NCBI GenBank assembly: GCA_963693315.1
Contig: OY856186.1
Location: forward strand, 70,888,019 to 70,952,018
Direction: 5' to 3'
DNA length: 64,000 nucleotides
From: Diogma glabrata
Taxonomy: Eukaryota; Arthropoda; Insecta; Diptera; Cylindrotomidae
The stretch's first letter is position 1; each line of letters opens with the position of its first letter. The position numbers and the translations under genes were made by a program. The notes beneath the pieces are model-generated. The model made no database searches and was not told where the DNA came from. It saw only the letters and a list, made by a program, of their open reading frames with translations. Shown here one piece after another: positions 12,251-24,194 of this stretch.

Positions 12251-15200
12251 ATGTCTGACATTTCATTAATCGAACGTTCTAGTGAAGATGTCAAAAGTAT
12301 TTCCCATTTCGTTAAACAACGTGGTGTTTTAAAAGGCAAACTCACGCGGTTTAAAAAGTTTGTTGATGACATATCAAAATGTGACGACATTCTTCAATTA
12401 AAAAAAAGAACAGATTCAATTTATAAAGACTTCGAGAAATATGAACGTGTTCAAGACGAATTAGATTTGTTATGTAGGGAAAATGAATTGGACGGACAGA
12501 TAACAGAACGTACTATATTTTCAGACGCCTTCTATGAGTACACATCGAAGGCTGAAACTTTCTTAAATAACCATAAACCCGATAGTACAAATACAATATC
12601 GATTCCAGTCGGCGTTGAAGACGAAAATTTAGCGCCACCTTTAATCTCAAATACAGTAGATCCAACTTCAAGTTCTAATATTCATTCTTCAAACGAACTT
12701 TCAATTTCGCATGTAAAAATGCCAACTATGCAGTTACCCAAATTTAATAACACTTGTGAAAACTGGCCAAGTTTCGCCGATTCATTCAAAGCATCAATTC
12801 ATAATAATTCAAGATTACGAGACTCTGAAAAACTGATGTATTTAAAATCTTGCTTAACCGGAAAGGCACTTTTTAAAATAGAATCTATTGAAACAACAGA
12901 TCGTCATTATAATTTAGCTTGGTCTATTTTGGAAAAAAGTTTTGACAATCCCGTTGCCGCTGCTAACAAACGAATAAAAGCAATCTTTGAAATACCTCAT
13001 TGTACAAAAGCAACGGAAAAATCGATTGGTGAAATTATTGATGTTGCGACTAAACATTATTGTGCCTTGGAAGCCTTAAATAAACCTTTTCTAGAAGCAT
13101 TTCCAGTTTACGCTATAACATCAAAATTAGATGAAGAAACCCGTCGTAAATGGAAAGAACTTAATCAAAAAATTGAATTTCCATCCATGCATGAGTTGTT
13201 ACAGTTTTTACATGAAAGACAACGCGTTTTAGAAGAAGATAGTGAAAAAAAACCAAATCATGCAGGTCCCTCTCTTGCTAAACGCAAAATTCCAAATTTT
13301 AAAAATTCTCATACTACCTTAACTTCAACTGAAAACTCTACAAAGCTCCCAATAGCATGTAATCTATGTAAAGGTCCTCATTATACATCAGCTTGTGATA
13401 CATTCGAAAATAAAACCTCAAGTGAGCGTTTTGATTTAATAAAAAACGCCAGGCTTTGTATTAATTGTTTTCGTTCAAATCATACGGTTTCTACATGTCA
13501 ATCTCTATCGAGATGTAAAACCTGCCATAAAAGGCATCATACACTTCTTCATCACGAACCTGAAAATACCGTTGTGTCAAATTTCGCTAAATTATATGCT
13601 AACGTACCATCACAAGTTCTACTTTCCACAGCAATTATAAATATACTTGACAAAGACAACAATTCTCACGAATGTCGAATACTGCTAGATTCTGGTTCTC
13701 AATCAAATTTTATAACTGAGCGCTTTGCTTCTATTCTAAAACTTCCTCAAACACAAATTAATATACCTGTAATCGGCATTCATCAAATTCAAACCAATAT
13801 CTCTAAATCTATAGTGGCTAAAATTATTTCAAGAAGCACACGATATACTAAAGAGCTTAATTTTCTCATTATTCCAAAAATTACTGGTCGATTGCCATCT
13901 ATTCAGCTATGCAAAAATCAGTTAACCATTCCAACCAATATAACCCTTGCTGATCCAGAATTTGATAAACCACGCGATATCGATGCTCTACTGGGCGCTG
14001 AGATATTTTATAATTTACTTTCCATCGGTCAAATTGCAATAGCTAAACCTTCCGCGGTTTTGCAAAAAACTCAACTTGGTTGGATAATATCTGGTAGGAT
14101 TCTAAACGAAGATCCTCAAGAACCAGTTATGTGTAACATTTCATTAGACATTTTAAATACAAATATTACTAGGTTTTGGGAGATTGAAGAAGGCCCTAAC
14201 AAAAAACTTTTATCGGTTGAAGATCAAGAGTGTGAATCTCATTTTGCACAACATACTAAACGTGATGAAATAACTGGTAAATTCATAGTAAAACTGCCTT
14301 TTAGTACTAACAAACCAAACCTTGGAAATTCATATAATTCGGCATTGAGACGATTTTTATCTTTAGAGCGTTCCTTTGTTGATAAGCCCAAACAGTGGAA
14401 GCAATACGTTGATTTTATGCGAGAATACGAAAAGTTAAACCACATGTCACTTTGCGAAAATCATAACACAAACGAAGGTTACTATTTGCCTCATCACGCC
14501 GTATTCAAAGCTTCCAGTTTAACAACAAAAATACGTGTGGTTTTTGACGCATCTGCCAAGACAGCCACTGGCATTTCACTAAATGACGTTTTGTTAGTTG
14601 GGCCCAAGGTTCAGGATGACTTATTTTTTCTAACCTTACGATTTCGAGGACACGTCTATGTTTTAACAGCTGACGCTGAAAAAATGTATAGACAAATTAT
14701 AGTTCATCCAGAACATAGAATATACCAAAAAATATTATGGAGATACTCTAGCGAAACGCCAGTTCAAGTTTTTCAATTAAATACCGTTACATATGGCCAA
14801 GCCCCTTCTTCTTATTTATCTGCGAAAATTCTACATAAACTAGCCGACGATGAAAGGGTTAATTATCCAGTTGCTGCTCGTATCCCCTACGAAGATTTTT
14901 ACGTAGACGATTTACTAACAGGTGCTGAAACTTTTGATGAAGCCTTGTTGATTAGAAATGAATTAATTGCTGTGACGAAGACTGCTGGTATAAATTTACG
15001 TCAATGGTCTTCTAACGAGCCAAAACTTACTAACGATCTTGTTGATAAATCTGATGACAAATATATTAAATTAGATCTTGATGAAAATATAAAAATATTA
15101 GGCATTCAATGGAATCCTAAAAAAGATTTAATTTGTTATACAGTTAATTTAGACTGTAATACTACTAAGATCACTAAACGAATAATCCTTTCAGAAATTG

Positions 15201-17449
15201 CCCGCTTATTTGACCCTTTGGGTCTAGTTGGCCCCACTATCGTTAAAGCAAAAATACTAATGCAAACTTTATGGCAGCTTAAACTTGAATGGGACGAATC
15301 CATTCCCGCTGACCTTTATACTTTCTGGATGCAATATCGATCTGAATTACCATTGTTAGAGAAAATGTCAATACCACGGAGAACAATATTGAGCGAACGA
15401 ACAACCTTACAACTTCATGGATTTTCTGATGCAAGTGAACGCGCATATGGTGCATGTCTATATATTCGTTCCGAAGACAACTATGGTCATTGTACATCTG
15501 TTATTTTAAACTCCAAATCTCGTGTAGCACCATTAAAATCTCGTTCTATACCGCGACTAGAACTTTGTGCTGCTCATCTTCTTTCAAATCTCGTTGAAGT
15601 CACATTACAAGCATTAAAAAATATAAAATTTGATGACATATATCTTTGGAGCGACTCTACTATTGTTTTACATTGGATAAAAACACCATCCAATTCACTT
15701 AAAACATTTGTTAGAAATCGTATTTCTGAAATACAAAACGTTAAATATAACGCTACGTGGGGACATGTTTCAACAAAACATAATCCAGCTGATATGATTT
15801 CTCGTGGACTTCTTCCTTCTGAACTTTATTTAAACCAATTTTGGATAAACGGTCCCAATTGGCTTATTGAACGTCAAACACAGTGGCCAAAATGCGATAT
15901 GATTCCAATCGACCTACCAGAACTACGTGAAACCTTTGTGCTCTCGTGCATACCAAAACCAGATCTTCCTATTGACTTTAAACGTTATTCTTCATTTAAA
16001 ACTTTAAAGCGAATAATAGCATACGTAATTAGATTTATCAATATCAAATGTCGAAAACAAAAAATAATCGGACCTCTCTGTGTTAATGAATTGCAAGCTT
16101 CTTCAACAACCATTATGAAAATTATACAATATGATGAATTTCAACGAAAAATTCATTTACTTAAATCAAATAAATGTTATACCGGGAAGCTGGCTCCACT
16201 CTCTCCATTTATCGACACAGACGGTGTACTACGTGTAGGCGGTCGGTTAAGACTATCAGAACTGACTTATAACCAAAAGCATCCTATTTTACTCCCATCT
16301 AAACATTACGTAACAAATCTAATTATTCGTGAAACTCATATAAAAAATAAACACAGTGGCGCTCAAGCTACCCTTTGTGCAATACGTTCATCTTTTTGGA
16401 TCATTAATGGTCGTAATGCTGTAAAATCTATTATACATAAATGTATTCTTTGTTTTCGTGCTAAACCACCAATCACACAATACAAAATGGGAAATTTACC
16501 AAAGAACCGCTTAGTGTTTAAACGACCATTTTTACAAACGGGCATAGACTTCTGTGGTCCATTTTACATAAAAGAAAAACGATTTCGCAACCGCAATAAA
16601 GTTAAAATATACGCTGCAATTTTTGTGTGTTTTGCCACTAAGGCAATACATATTGAATTGGTTCAAGACCTGACAGCAGAGGCATTTCTAGCAGCACTAC
16701 GTAGATTCTTTGCACGAAGAGGCAAATCTTCAGATCTTTATTTTGATAATGCCACTAATTTTGTTGGTGCTAAACGAGAGCTAGACGAAATCAGTAAATT
16801 TTTAAAAACGAATGATCAAACTTCTACAATTTCAAACATGTTAGCAAATGAAAATATTACATGGCATTTTATTCCACCACGTTCACCCAACTTTGGCGGT
16901 CTCTGGGAAGCTGCAGTGAAGTCATTTAAACACCATGTAACTCGCGTAATCGGGGACACACTTTTGACATTTGAAACATTAATGACCTATGTTAATGAAA
17001 TTGAAGCCATTTTAAATTCCCGTCCATTAACTCCCATGTCATCAGATCCTAATGACTTGAGTGTTTTAACACCAGGTCACTTTTTAATCGGCGATTCGTT
17101 AACAAATTTGCCTGAGAGCAACTTTTCAGATGTTCCATCACCAAGATTATCATCTTGGCAACACGTTCAACAATTAAAGCAACATTTTTGGTCACGCTGG
17201 AGCAAGGAATACCTTCATGAACTTACTGTTCGAAAAAAATGGCACACTGGAGCTACAGATAACATAAAAACTGAAGCAATTGTTTTATTAAAGGAAGATA
17301 ATTTACCTCCTATGCGGTGGAAACTAGGAAAAATTATTGAAATTCATCCTGGGAATGATGGTATCGTTCGAGTCGTGACAGTTAAAACTCCAAATGGACA
17401 ATACAAACGTAGCATAAAGCAGCTAGCACCGTTACCTATAGAAACATAA
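12251..17449 (+). CDS. BEL/Pao Gag-Pol polyprotein, 1732 aa
   Basis: A single open frame encodes all functions needed for retrotransposition, acting in cytoplasmic particles (Gag, PR, RT/RNase H) and the nucleus (integrase). In order: an N-terminal Gag region with a DUF1759-like block (about residues 155-300, PKFNNTCENWPSFADSF); three Cys/His knuckles (C370-x2-C-x4-H-x4-C, then C403 and C422); protease motif LLDSGSQSN with Asp480; RT with FDASAKTATGISLND and YVDD at 884-887; RNase H (GFSDAS, Asp1060; NPADMISRG); an integrase zinc region with H...H...C-x2-C, followed by the DDE triad D1433, D1499, E1553; and a C-terminal domain (LKEDNLPPMRWKLGKIIEIHPG). Gag and Pol share one frame, as in many BEL elements. 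The chosen ATG is the first in frame after the leader. All catalytic motifs look intact. Confidence 0.97.
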   Translation: MSDISLIERSSEDVKSISHFVKQRGVLKGKLTRFKKFVDDISKCDDILQLKKRTDSIYKDFEKYERVQDELDLLCRENELDGQITERTIFSDAFYEYTSKAETFLNNHKPDSTNTISIPVGVEDENLAPPLISNTVDPTSSSNIHSSNELSISHVKMPTMQLPKFNNTCENWPSFADSFKASIHNNSRLRDSEKLMYLKSCLTGKALFKIESIETTDRHYNLAWSILEKSFDNPVAAANKRIKAIFEIPHCTKATEKSIGEIIDVATKHYCALEALNKPFLEAFPVYAITSKLDEETRRKWKELNQKIEFPSMHELLQFLHERQRVLEEDSEKKPNHAGPSLAKRKIPNFKNSHTTLTSTENSTKLPIACNLCKGPHYTSACDTFENKTSSERFDLIKNARLCINCFRSNHTVSTCQSLSRCKTCHKRHHTLLHHEPENTVVSNFAKLYANVPSQVLLSTAIINILDKDNNSHECRILLDSGSQSNFITERFASILKLPQTQINIPVIGIHQIQTNISKSIVAKIISRSTRYTKELNFLIIPKITGRLPSIQLCKNQLTIPTNITLADPEFDKPRDIDALLGAEIFYNLLSIGQIAIAKPSAVLQKTQLGWIISGRILNEDPQEPVMCNISLDILNTNITRFWEIEEGPNKKLLSVEDQECESHFAQHTKRDEITGKFIVKLPFSTNKPNLGNSYNSALRRFLSLERSFVDKPKQWKQYVDFMREYEKLNHMSLCENHNTNEGYYLPHHAVFKASSLTTKIRVVFDASAKTATGISLNDVLLVGPKVQDDLFFLTLRFRGHVYVLTADAEKMYRQIIVHPEHRIYQKILWRYSSETPVQVFQLNTVTYGQAPSSYLSAKILHKLADDERVNYPVAARIPYEDFYVDDLLTGAETFDEALLIRNELIAVTKTAGINLRQWSSNEPKLTNDLVDKSDDKYIKLDLDENIKILGIQWNPKKDLICYTVNLDCNTTKITKRIILSEIARLFDPLGLVGPTIVKAKILMQTLWQLKLEWDESIPADLYTFWMQYRSELPLLEKMSIPRRTILSERTTLQLHGFSDASERAYGACLYIRSEDNYGHCTSVILNSKSRVAPLKSRSIPRLELCAAHLLSNLVEVTLQALKNIKFDDIYLWSDSTIVLHWIKTPSNSLKTFVRNRISEIQNVKYNATWGHVSTKHNPADMISRGLLPSELYLNQFWINGPNWLIERQTQWPKCDMIPIDLPELRETFVLSCIPKPDLPIDFKRYSSFKTLKRIIAYVIRFINIKCRKQKIIGPLCVNELQASSTTIMKIIQYDEFQRKIHLLKSNKCYTGKLAPLSPFIDTDGVLRVGGRLRLSELTYNQKHPILLPSKHYVTNLIIRETHIKNKHSGAQATLCAIRSSFWIINGRNAVKSIIHKCILCFRAKPPITQYKMGNLPKNRLVFKRPFLQTGIDFCGPFYIKEKRFRNRNKVKIYAAIFVCFATKAIHIELVQDLTAEAFLAALRRFFARRGKSSDLYFDNATNFVGAKRELDEISKFLKTNDQTSTISNMLANENITWHFIPPRSPNFGGLWEAAVKSFKHHVTRVIGDTLLTFETLMTYVNEIEAILNSRPLTPMSSDPNDLSVLTPGHFLIGDSLTNLPESNFSDVPSPRLSSWQHVQQLKQHFWSRWSKEYLHELTVRKKWHTGATDNIKTEAIVLLKEDNLPPMRWKLGKIIEIHPGNDGIVRVVTVKTPNGQYKRSIKQLAPLPIET

Positions 17450-17610
17450 CTTATAAATCAATATCTAGTATTAAGATTTTTTATAAAAAAAAAAATTCAA
17501 TTAAACCAATTATCATAATAATTACTTAATAACATTTCATACATAATAATTAATCAATTAAAATGTAAATAATCCTATAATTTTTATTACTATTTTGAAC
17601 AGAATCGTTC

Positions 17611-17623
17611 AAGGGGCCCGGCA
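17611..17623 (+). other. Polypurine-type tract, young BEL element
   Basis: AAGGGGCCCGGCA directly abuts the 3' LTR. The older element has AAGGTGGCCGGTA in the same position, so the two families share a plus-strand priming motif. Confidence 0.75.
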
Positions 17624-18251
17624 TGTTGAGGTTCACCCTATATAAATATTTAATATTTTTCTTTTAAATTTAAAATTATCGTTGGTTATCCTTTTTTTAG
17701 TTTACTTTTATTATATGTCATAAACATTTTAAAATCTTTATTAACGTAAAATCCACTTTTCTCAAAATAAATTTAACATCTGGCATGCAGATTTTCATTT
17801 TTTATAATTTCGGAAATTCCCAAATATTAATAATAAAACTTTCAATAATTTCTTCCCTTTCCTTATTTTGTTTAACTTTATATTCATATTTGTTTCAACT
17901 CCCTTTATAATTGATAACCAATGATAACCAATGAAATTAGTTTTACTCTTAGTTTTTTAATTTGGACCACCTTCAATAAAGAAATAAAAAAAAATCAACA
18001 TTTACATTCTTAGAATTAAAATTATTTTTTTAGCAGTCTCATCTAAGATACCTATCAATATATATATATACATGTTAAACATAAATAAAAATAAATAAAA
18101 TCATAAAATTTAATTTAAAATAAAAAAAAATAAAGTGTTTTATATAACAGTACGAACAATAATTATTCCTTTTGATTAAGTTAAAAGGAATAAGAGCTTA
18201 AAACAATTAACAAATATAGTTGTTTTATATAATTAAGCTCCAACAACAACA
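17624..18251 (+). repeat. 3' LTR of young BEL element
   Basis: A 628-bp LTR, two bases longer than the 5' LTR because of one extra TA in a (TA)n run near 18060. Followed by the TATAC target duplication at 18252-18256. Confidence 0.96.
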
Positions 18252-21200
18252 TATACCGTGAGCTTATCCATGACAACAAAAACTTAAATAGTATTGTAAA
18301 ATTTCATTACTTAAAAATGTCTCTATCAAAAGGTACCGCTTTCCATTTTATTGAAAATTTATCAGCAACTTCTGAAAATTACGAACAAGTATGGTCGTCC
18401 CTTTTCAAATTTTATGAAAACGAGACTCGGCTTAAATTTTTGAACATGAAACAAATGTATTATCTAAAACCAGTGGCTCAACCTAACGATGCAAAATCAT
18501 TGCAAATATTTATTAATAACTTTTGGAAATATTACAATTCTCTTAAAGCGCTTGGAATTCCGGTTGAACATTGGGATCTATATTTGGTCTATCATATCTA
18601 TGAAATAGTTGATCCAATATCGCGGGAACAAATTGAAAAAAGGAAACCATCAGATAAGCTCATGACCATCGCATGAAATAATGAATATACTATCTCAACG
18701 AGCACGACTTTTAGAATCTATGTCCAAAGTCGATGAATTAGTCACAAGTGCTCGGTCGAAATCTATCCTATCTTCGTCTACAAATAATTTAAAACAGGTT
18801 TCTGGAAAAACAAGTCAGTCGTTTGTCACAAGTGAGACAACAATTACTTGTTTCTATTGTAAATCGAATCATTCGATTTTTAAGTGCAAAACTTTTGAAA
18901 AATTATCAATTTCCCATCGATATGATTGGGTATTGAAAGAAAATTTATGTAGGAATTGTTTTTATAAACACCCAACAAATAATTGTAAAGTGAAGGGATG
19001 TAGAATATGCCAAAGAAAGCATCATACTTTGTTGCATAGAAACAAAGCAGATTGGGATACCCCTCAATCTAGTAATTCTACAGCTCAATCACATGATTCG
19101 ACAAATTTACAGTTAAATTCAAATAATCCATCATCGGCAGGTGTTAGTAGTACGAATAATAATAATAATTCAAAAACAAGTACAACCGAATCTAAAAATT
19201 GTTCAAATTCTTCTCAAAGTTCAGGATCTAGAGATGGGCAACAAGCAATTCTCAGTACGCCCACTTCATCAAATTGTTTTGCAATGCAACTTGAAAATTC
19301 TATTAATCCTGAACTCGAAATACAAACAGGAACAATGTCTTGTTTACATACAACAAATCAAATTTTATTGGCAACAGCAATTATTTGGGTAAAAGGCCCT
19401 ACAGGTATTCGTCAACAGTGCCGGGTCCTGCTGGATTCCGGCTCTCAATCAAACTTTATTACAGAGAATTTATGTCAGCTAGTAAAGGCCAATAAAAAAT
19501 CAATTTATTTGCCTGTGACGGGAATCAATGAACGCGTCACTCATATTAAGCATCAGGTCAATTTAACAATTCAATCTCGTGTAACAGACTTTGAATCAAA
19601 TTTAAATTTTTTGGTACTTCCTAAAATTACTAGTGATCTTCCGTTGCAACCTGTAAATTTTGATCTGAGATCTTTGCCAAAACAATTTATTTTAGGTGAT
19701 CCACAATTCCATGTTCCACAAGCAATTGATTTGCTTCTTGGTGCAGAGATTTATTTCAATCTTATAATTTGTGAAATCGTCGTCATAGTTGATGAGTTAC
19801 CCCCATTTCAAAATACCCTTTTTGGACATGTTGGTTGTGGCAAAGTAAAAAATTCGTGTAAAACACCTTCAATATCATTACATTGCTGCGACGTAGATTC
19901 TTTAAAGCATGATATACAAAAATTCTGGCAAATTGAAGAGGTCAATGTAAATAGTTATTCAATTGAAGAAAAATTAGCTGAAGAGCATTATAATAGCAAC
20001 GTTGAACGTGAATCAAATGGGAGATACTGTGTAGCTCTACCAGTTAAAAACAATATAAACCAACTTGGAGAGTCGTACCAAAATACCTTAAAACAATTTA
20101 ATTATTTGGAAAAAAAATTGGATCGGGATGCTAATTTAAAACGTCTCTATACAGATTTTATGGATGAATATATTTCGTTAAACCATATGGAGATCGTTGA
20201 TCGTACAAAATCTATTACCGATGATTCATATTTCATGCCACATCATGGTGTTTATCGAGAGAGCAGTTCCACTACAAAGTTAAGAGTGGTTTTTAATGCG
20301 TCGTCCAAGACATCAACCGGAATCTCTCTCAACGACTGTTTGCTAGTAGGACCAACGATCCAACAAGATCTTTTGTATATTTTAATTCGGTTTCGTAAAT
20401 TTCTAATAGCATTAACGGCAGATATAGCGAAAATGTATCGCCAAATTAATGTGCGTGAATCCGATCGATCTTTTCAAAAAATCCTTTGGCGAAAATCGCA
20501 AGATGACCCAGTATCCACTTATCAACTGAAAACTGCAACCTACGGTACAGCAAGTGCCCCGTTCTTAGCGATCAGAACACTTAAACAGCTGGCACTGGAT
20601 GAATGTAAAAGCTTTCCTCTTGAGTCAGAGCGTTTATTAAAAGATTTTTATGTTGACGATTTTCTGAGCGGTGCCAACAACTACGAAGAAGCACTTCAAA
20701 TCAAACAAAATCTAACTTCTTTGCTGGCGAAAGGGGGGTTTGAGCTTAGAAAATGGGCCTCAAATTGTAAAAATGTTATTCCCAATAACGAAAATTCTAC
20801 TCCCAATGTTGTGTCTACATTAGGAGTTATTTGGGATTCTAACTCCGACTCTATGCAAATTTTGTTAAATAAATCAAAGTCATCCACGATAATTATTACC
20901 AAACGAACGGTCTTATCTCAAATAGCTCAGCTTTTTGATCCTTTAGGTTTGTGCGCCCCTGTAGTGTTTACGACTAAACGGTTTATGCAGAAATTATGGT
21001 CTTTACCTGAACTAAAATGGGACGATCCCCTAGAAGATGATCTACGTTTAGAATGGTCTACCTTTTTAACAGAATTAGAAAAGTTAAATTGCATTGAAGT
21101 ACCAAGATGTATAAGTCCATTCGAAAATCCAAAGGCAATCGAACTCCATGGATTTGGAGATGCCTCCGAAAAAGGTTTTGGCTGTTGTATTATCATACGA

Positions 21201-22729
21201 ACAATTAGTGATAACGGTACTATCAATTGTCAATTATTATGTGCCAAATCTAAAGTGGCACCGCTGAAAAAACAGACGATTCCACGACTTGAGTTGTGTG
21301 CGTCGGTTCTTTTAGCTCAGCTTTATACTAAAGTCCAGATTGCCATGGAAATTCCATTCAACAAAGTTACTCTATGGTCCGATTCGGAAGTAACACTTTG
21401 CCGAATTCAATCCTTGCCATCAAAATTTGCAACCTTTGTGGCTCATCGAGTGTCTAACATCCAAGACTTGACTGATCCTAACATGTGGAAATATATCCCC
21501 ACTAAGCTTAATCCTGCGGACGTGGTTTCAAGGGGATTAATTCCATTCGCATTACCTACACACGAGTTATGGTGGAGTGGACCGTCATTTTTATCCGAAC
21601 CAGAAGAACATTGGAATTTCATTCAAACAAATACCATTATTGATGATCCCGAATTATGCAACTTAAATGTAATGTTAGAAATAAATGAGTCTATTGAGAA
21701 TGATCTCATTTTGTTGTACTCCAATTACAATAAACTGTTACGCATCTCAGCTCTTTGCATACGTTTTGCTCATAATACTAAGCTGCAACAAGAAAATCGA
21801 AAAACCGGTGAAATATCAGCCGATGAAATCGATTTGGCCCTTAAAGGGATTGTCAAATATATACAGAGAACAAATTTTTCATCTGAAATCGAAAATCTAA
21901 GCAAGGGAAAACGTATATCACAGAAAAGTTCTATTAAAAATCTGAACCCTTTCTTAGATTGTTCTGGCATACTACGCGTTGGTGGCCGGCTGATGAACTC
22001 TAATCTTCCTTTTAATCAAATACATCCTATGCTTTTGTCCTCATCTCATTATTTCACAAAACTTTTAATTAGACACGAGCATGGCCGAAATTTGCACGCT
22101 GGACCTCAAGCCCTACTTAGTCACCTGAGGCAAAACTTTTGGATCATCGGTGGTCGCAGTTTATGTAAAAAACTAGTTCATGAATGTCTCATATGTTTTA
22201 GATCAAAACCGACATCTATCGATCAGCAAATGGGACAATTACCCGCTGAGAGAGTAAAATCTTATCGAGCATTTGAAAATATAGGCATAGACTTCTGCGG
22301 CCCCTTCCAAGTCAAGTATAAAATTCGAACTAATGTGACTTCTAAAGCGTATATCGCTGTATTTATATGCTTCTCCACCAAGGCAACACATTTAGAGGTC
22401 TATCTGATCTTTCTACAAGTGCATTTTTAGCTGCTTTTAGGAGATTCATATCGCGTCGTAGTCGATGCGCTATCGTATGGAGTGATAACGCTACAAATTT
22501 TGTGGGCGCACGTGGCGAATTGCTTTAACTACAAAAAATGTTTAATTCAGAACTTCATAAAATTGAAGTTTTCAAATTTTTTGCTGAAGAAGGTATTAAG
22601 TGGAAAACTATTCCACCAAGATCACCACATTTCGGCGGGTTGTGGGAGGCCGCCGTAAAAAGCTCAAAATATCATTTGAAGCGATGTCTTGGGAATTATA
22701 CTTGCACCGTTGAAGAATTGACAACTTTA

Positions 22730-23409
22730 TGGCGTGTTCGATTTACGCAACTCGTGCGCACTAGTGCAAACTTTTTCAGTGCTTCAAATTCGGTTTATAA
22801 GTTTCACTACACTAGTGCAGTTATTCATGTTCGATTTACAAGTTTTATTGCTTATTTTAAGTTTTTTAAGTACGGTTTACCAGTTTAGTACATAAAAACT
22901 AACAGAGTTTGCACTTTTTTCAACTGTCAAATAGAGTCAGTTTTTTTGAGAAACTGCAAATTTTGTATTTAAATAACAAATGCAAATAATGAATCAAAAC
23001 CGAAAGTATCTTGTGGTAAATGAACTTTTAACAAGTTCAGATTTATTTGATGATGAAATGGAAGCAATTTGTGCAACTTATATGGAAAAGCGGAACTTAT
23101 GTAAAATTGTTAACTTCGTAGAAGTAATAGAGGCTTTTGATAATATAGAGGTATTTTTCCTAAGTATTTATTGAATTTAAAACATTTACAAATAAAATAT
23201 TTATTTACAAACATAGTTCAGACGAAAAAAGACCACTGAACTGCTAAATTATAGTTTCATTGAATATTTTTTTTTCAGTTGTAGTTCGTTTACACTGAGT
23301 TTTGAGTGGATCAGTTTTAAGTTTTTTTTTTAAGTTTTATTCAAAATTCTACACTCATGCAGTTTTTAAGCAACTAACACCAGAAAAGTGATGCAAATCG
23401 AATACGCCA
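22730..23409. mobile_element. PIF/Harbinger-like non-autonomous element, 680 bp
   Basis: The ends are imperfect inverted repeats: TGGCGTGTTCGATTTACGCA on the left and, reverse-complemented, TGGCGTATTCGATTTGCATC on the right. It splits the older BEL integrase. The flanks are TTA (22727-22729) and TAA (23410-23412). Counting one 3-bp copy as the target leaves the integrase frame continuous, whereas a 2-bp TA target would not, so a mutated 3-bp duplication is the better reading. An internal open frame (22980-23174, 64 aa) contains KIVNFVEVIEAF, which resembles the region before the transposase core in Harbinger proteins. No catalytic domain remains. Confidence 0.8.
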
Positions 23410-24181
23410 TAAGTCGTTCAAATTGAATGTTGTTTGAACTCTAGACCGTTAACCCCTATATCAAACGATCCCTCAGATTTAGCAGCACTAACACCTGGCC
23501 ATTTCTTAGTAGCAGTTCCTATTAATGCAATTCCGGAACCATCGCTATTGCATCTCGATTTTAATCGTTTATCAAGGTTTCAAAGATTGCAACATATTTT
23601 GCAACAATTCTGGTGACGATGGTCCGAAGAATATTTATCGGAATTGCAATCTAGACAAAAATGGACCACTGTTAAGTCCAATGTGGAACCCGGAATGTTA
23701 GTTCTTTTAAAAGAAGACAATATCCCACCTATGAAATGGGTTATGGGACGTATATTAGAAATACATCATGGCGCAGACAAATTGGTAAGAGTTATTACCG
23801 TTAAAACTCAATTTGGAGTATTTAAAAGAGCGATTGCAAAAATCTGCGTACTTCCGATTGAACAATCATCAACAATAAATAATATTGAATTTTAATCTCT
23901 AGTTTTTTTTTTGAAAATATATATTTTTGTCTTAATGAATACTTGATGATCTTAAATGGTTCTGATCATTGATTTCTATTTAATTACTTCAAATATTTTA
24001 AATAACGTAATTTAAATAGATAAAAATGCCTTTTATCTAAAATTATTTGAGATAAAATTTAAATTACATTTAATTTTAATGTCTTTTCTTTTTGGGTTTT
24101 ACAAAAAAAAAACAAAAAAGAAAGTGTGTAAAAATTAGACTGTATAATAATAATTAACTAATTTTGAAATCTATATATTTC

Positions 24182-24194
24182 AAGGTGGCCGGTA
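24182..24194 (+). other. Polypurine-type tract, older BEL element
   Basis: AAGGTGGCCGGTA ends exactly where the 3' LTR begins. Confidence 0.7.

Larger units (their letters stand above)
11142..18251 (+). mobile_element. Young, apparently intact BEL/Pao retrotransposon
   Basis: LTRs at 11142-11767 and 17624-18251 (TGTTGAGG...ACAACA) flank a primer site, a leader, one long polyprotein frame and a purine-rich tract. The 5-bp duplication TATAC (11137-11141 and 18252-18256) lies exactly on both outer edges. The two LTRs differ by one substitution (AAGTTGAAAGG against AAGTTAAAAGG) and one extra TA unit. It sits in the same orientation as, and inside the gag of, another BEL element. Total length is 7110 bp, usual for BEL/Pao. 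An open polyprotein with near-identical LTRs indicates recent insertion and possible competence. Confidence 0.97.
10731..23895 (+). pseudogene. Broken gag-pol of older BEL element
   Basis: The polyprotein would supply Gag, aspartic protease, RT/RNase H and integrase to the older element. The order is Gag (10731-11141, continuing 18257-18676), zinc knuckles near 18850-19030, protease motif LLDSGSQSN near 19430, RT with YVDD at 20649-20660, RNase H (GFGDAS near 21150), integrase (GIDFCGP near 22285, DNATNF near 22490, GGLWEAA near 22640) and a C-terminal basic domain to 23895. Lesions visible: TAG at 10758-10760, the young BEL insertion at 11142, a frameshift near 18671-18676, another near 22400, TAA at 22526-22528, the 680-bp insertion at 22730, and TGA at 23614-23616. 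Removing each insertion with one target-duplication copy leaves the local frame open. The longest remaining open piece is 18681-22430. Confidence 0.95.

Noticed and set aside
14239..16545. Minus-strand open frames within the young BEL polyprotein
   Set aside because: They are shadows of the real coding strand, without motifs or start context.
22727..23412. TA target duplication (Tc1/mariner) for the 680-bp element
   Set aside because: A 2-bp duplication breaks the host integrase frame, whereas a 3-bp one keeps it open.
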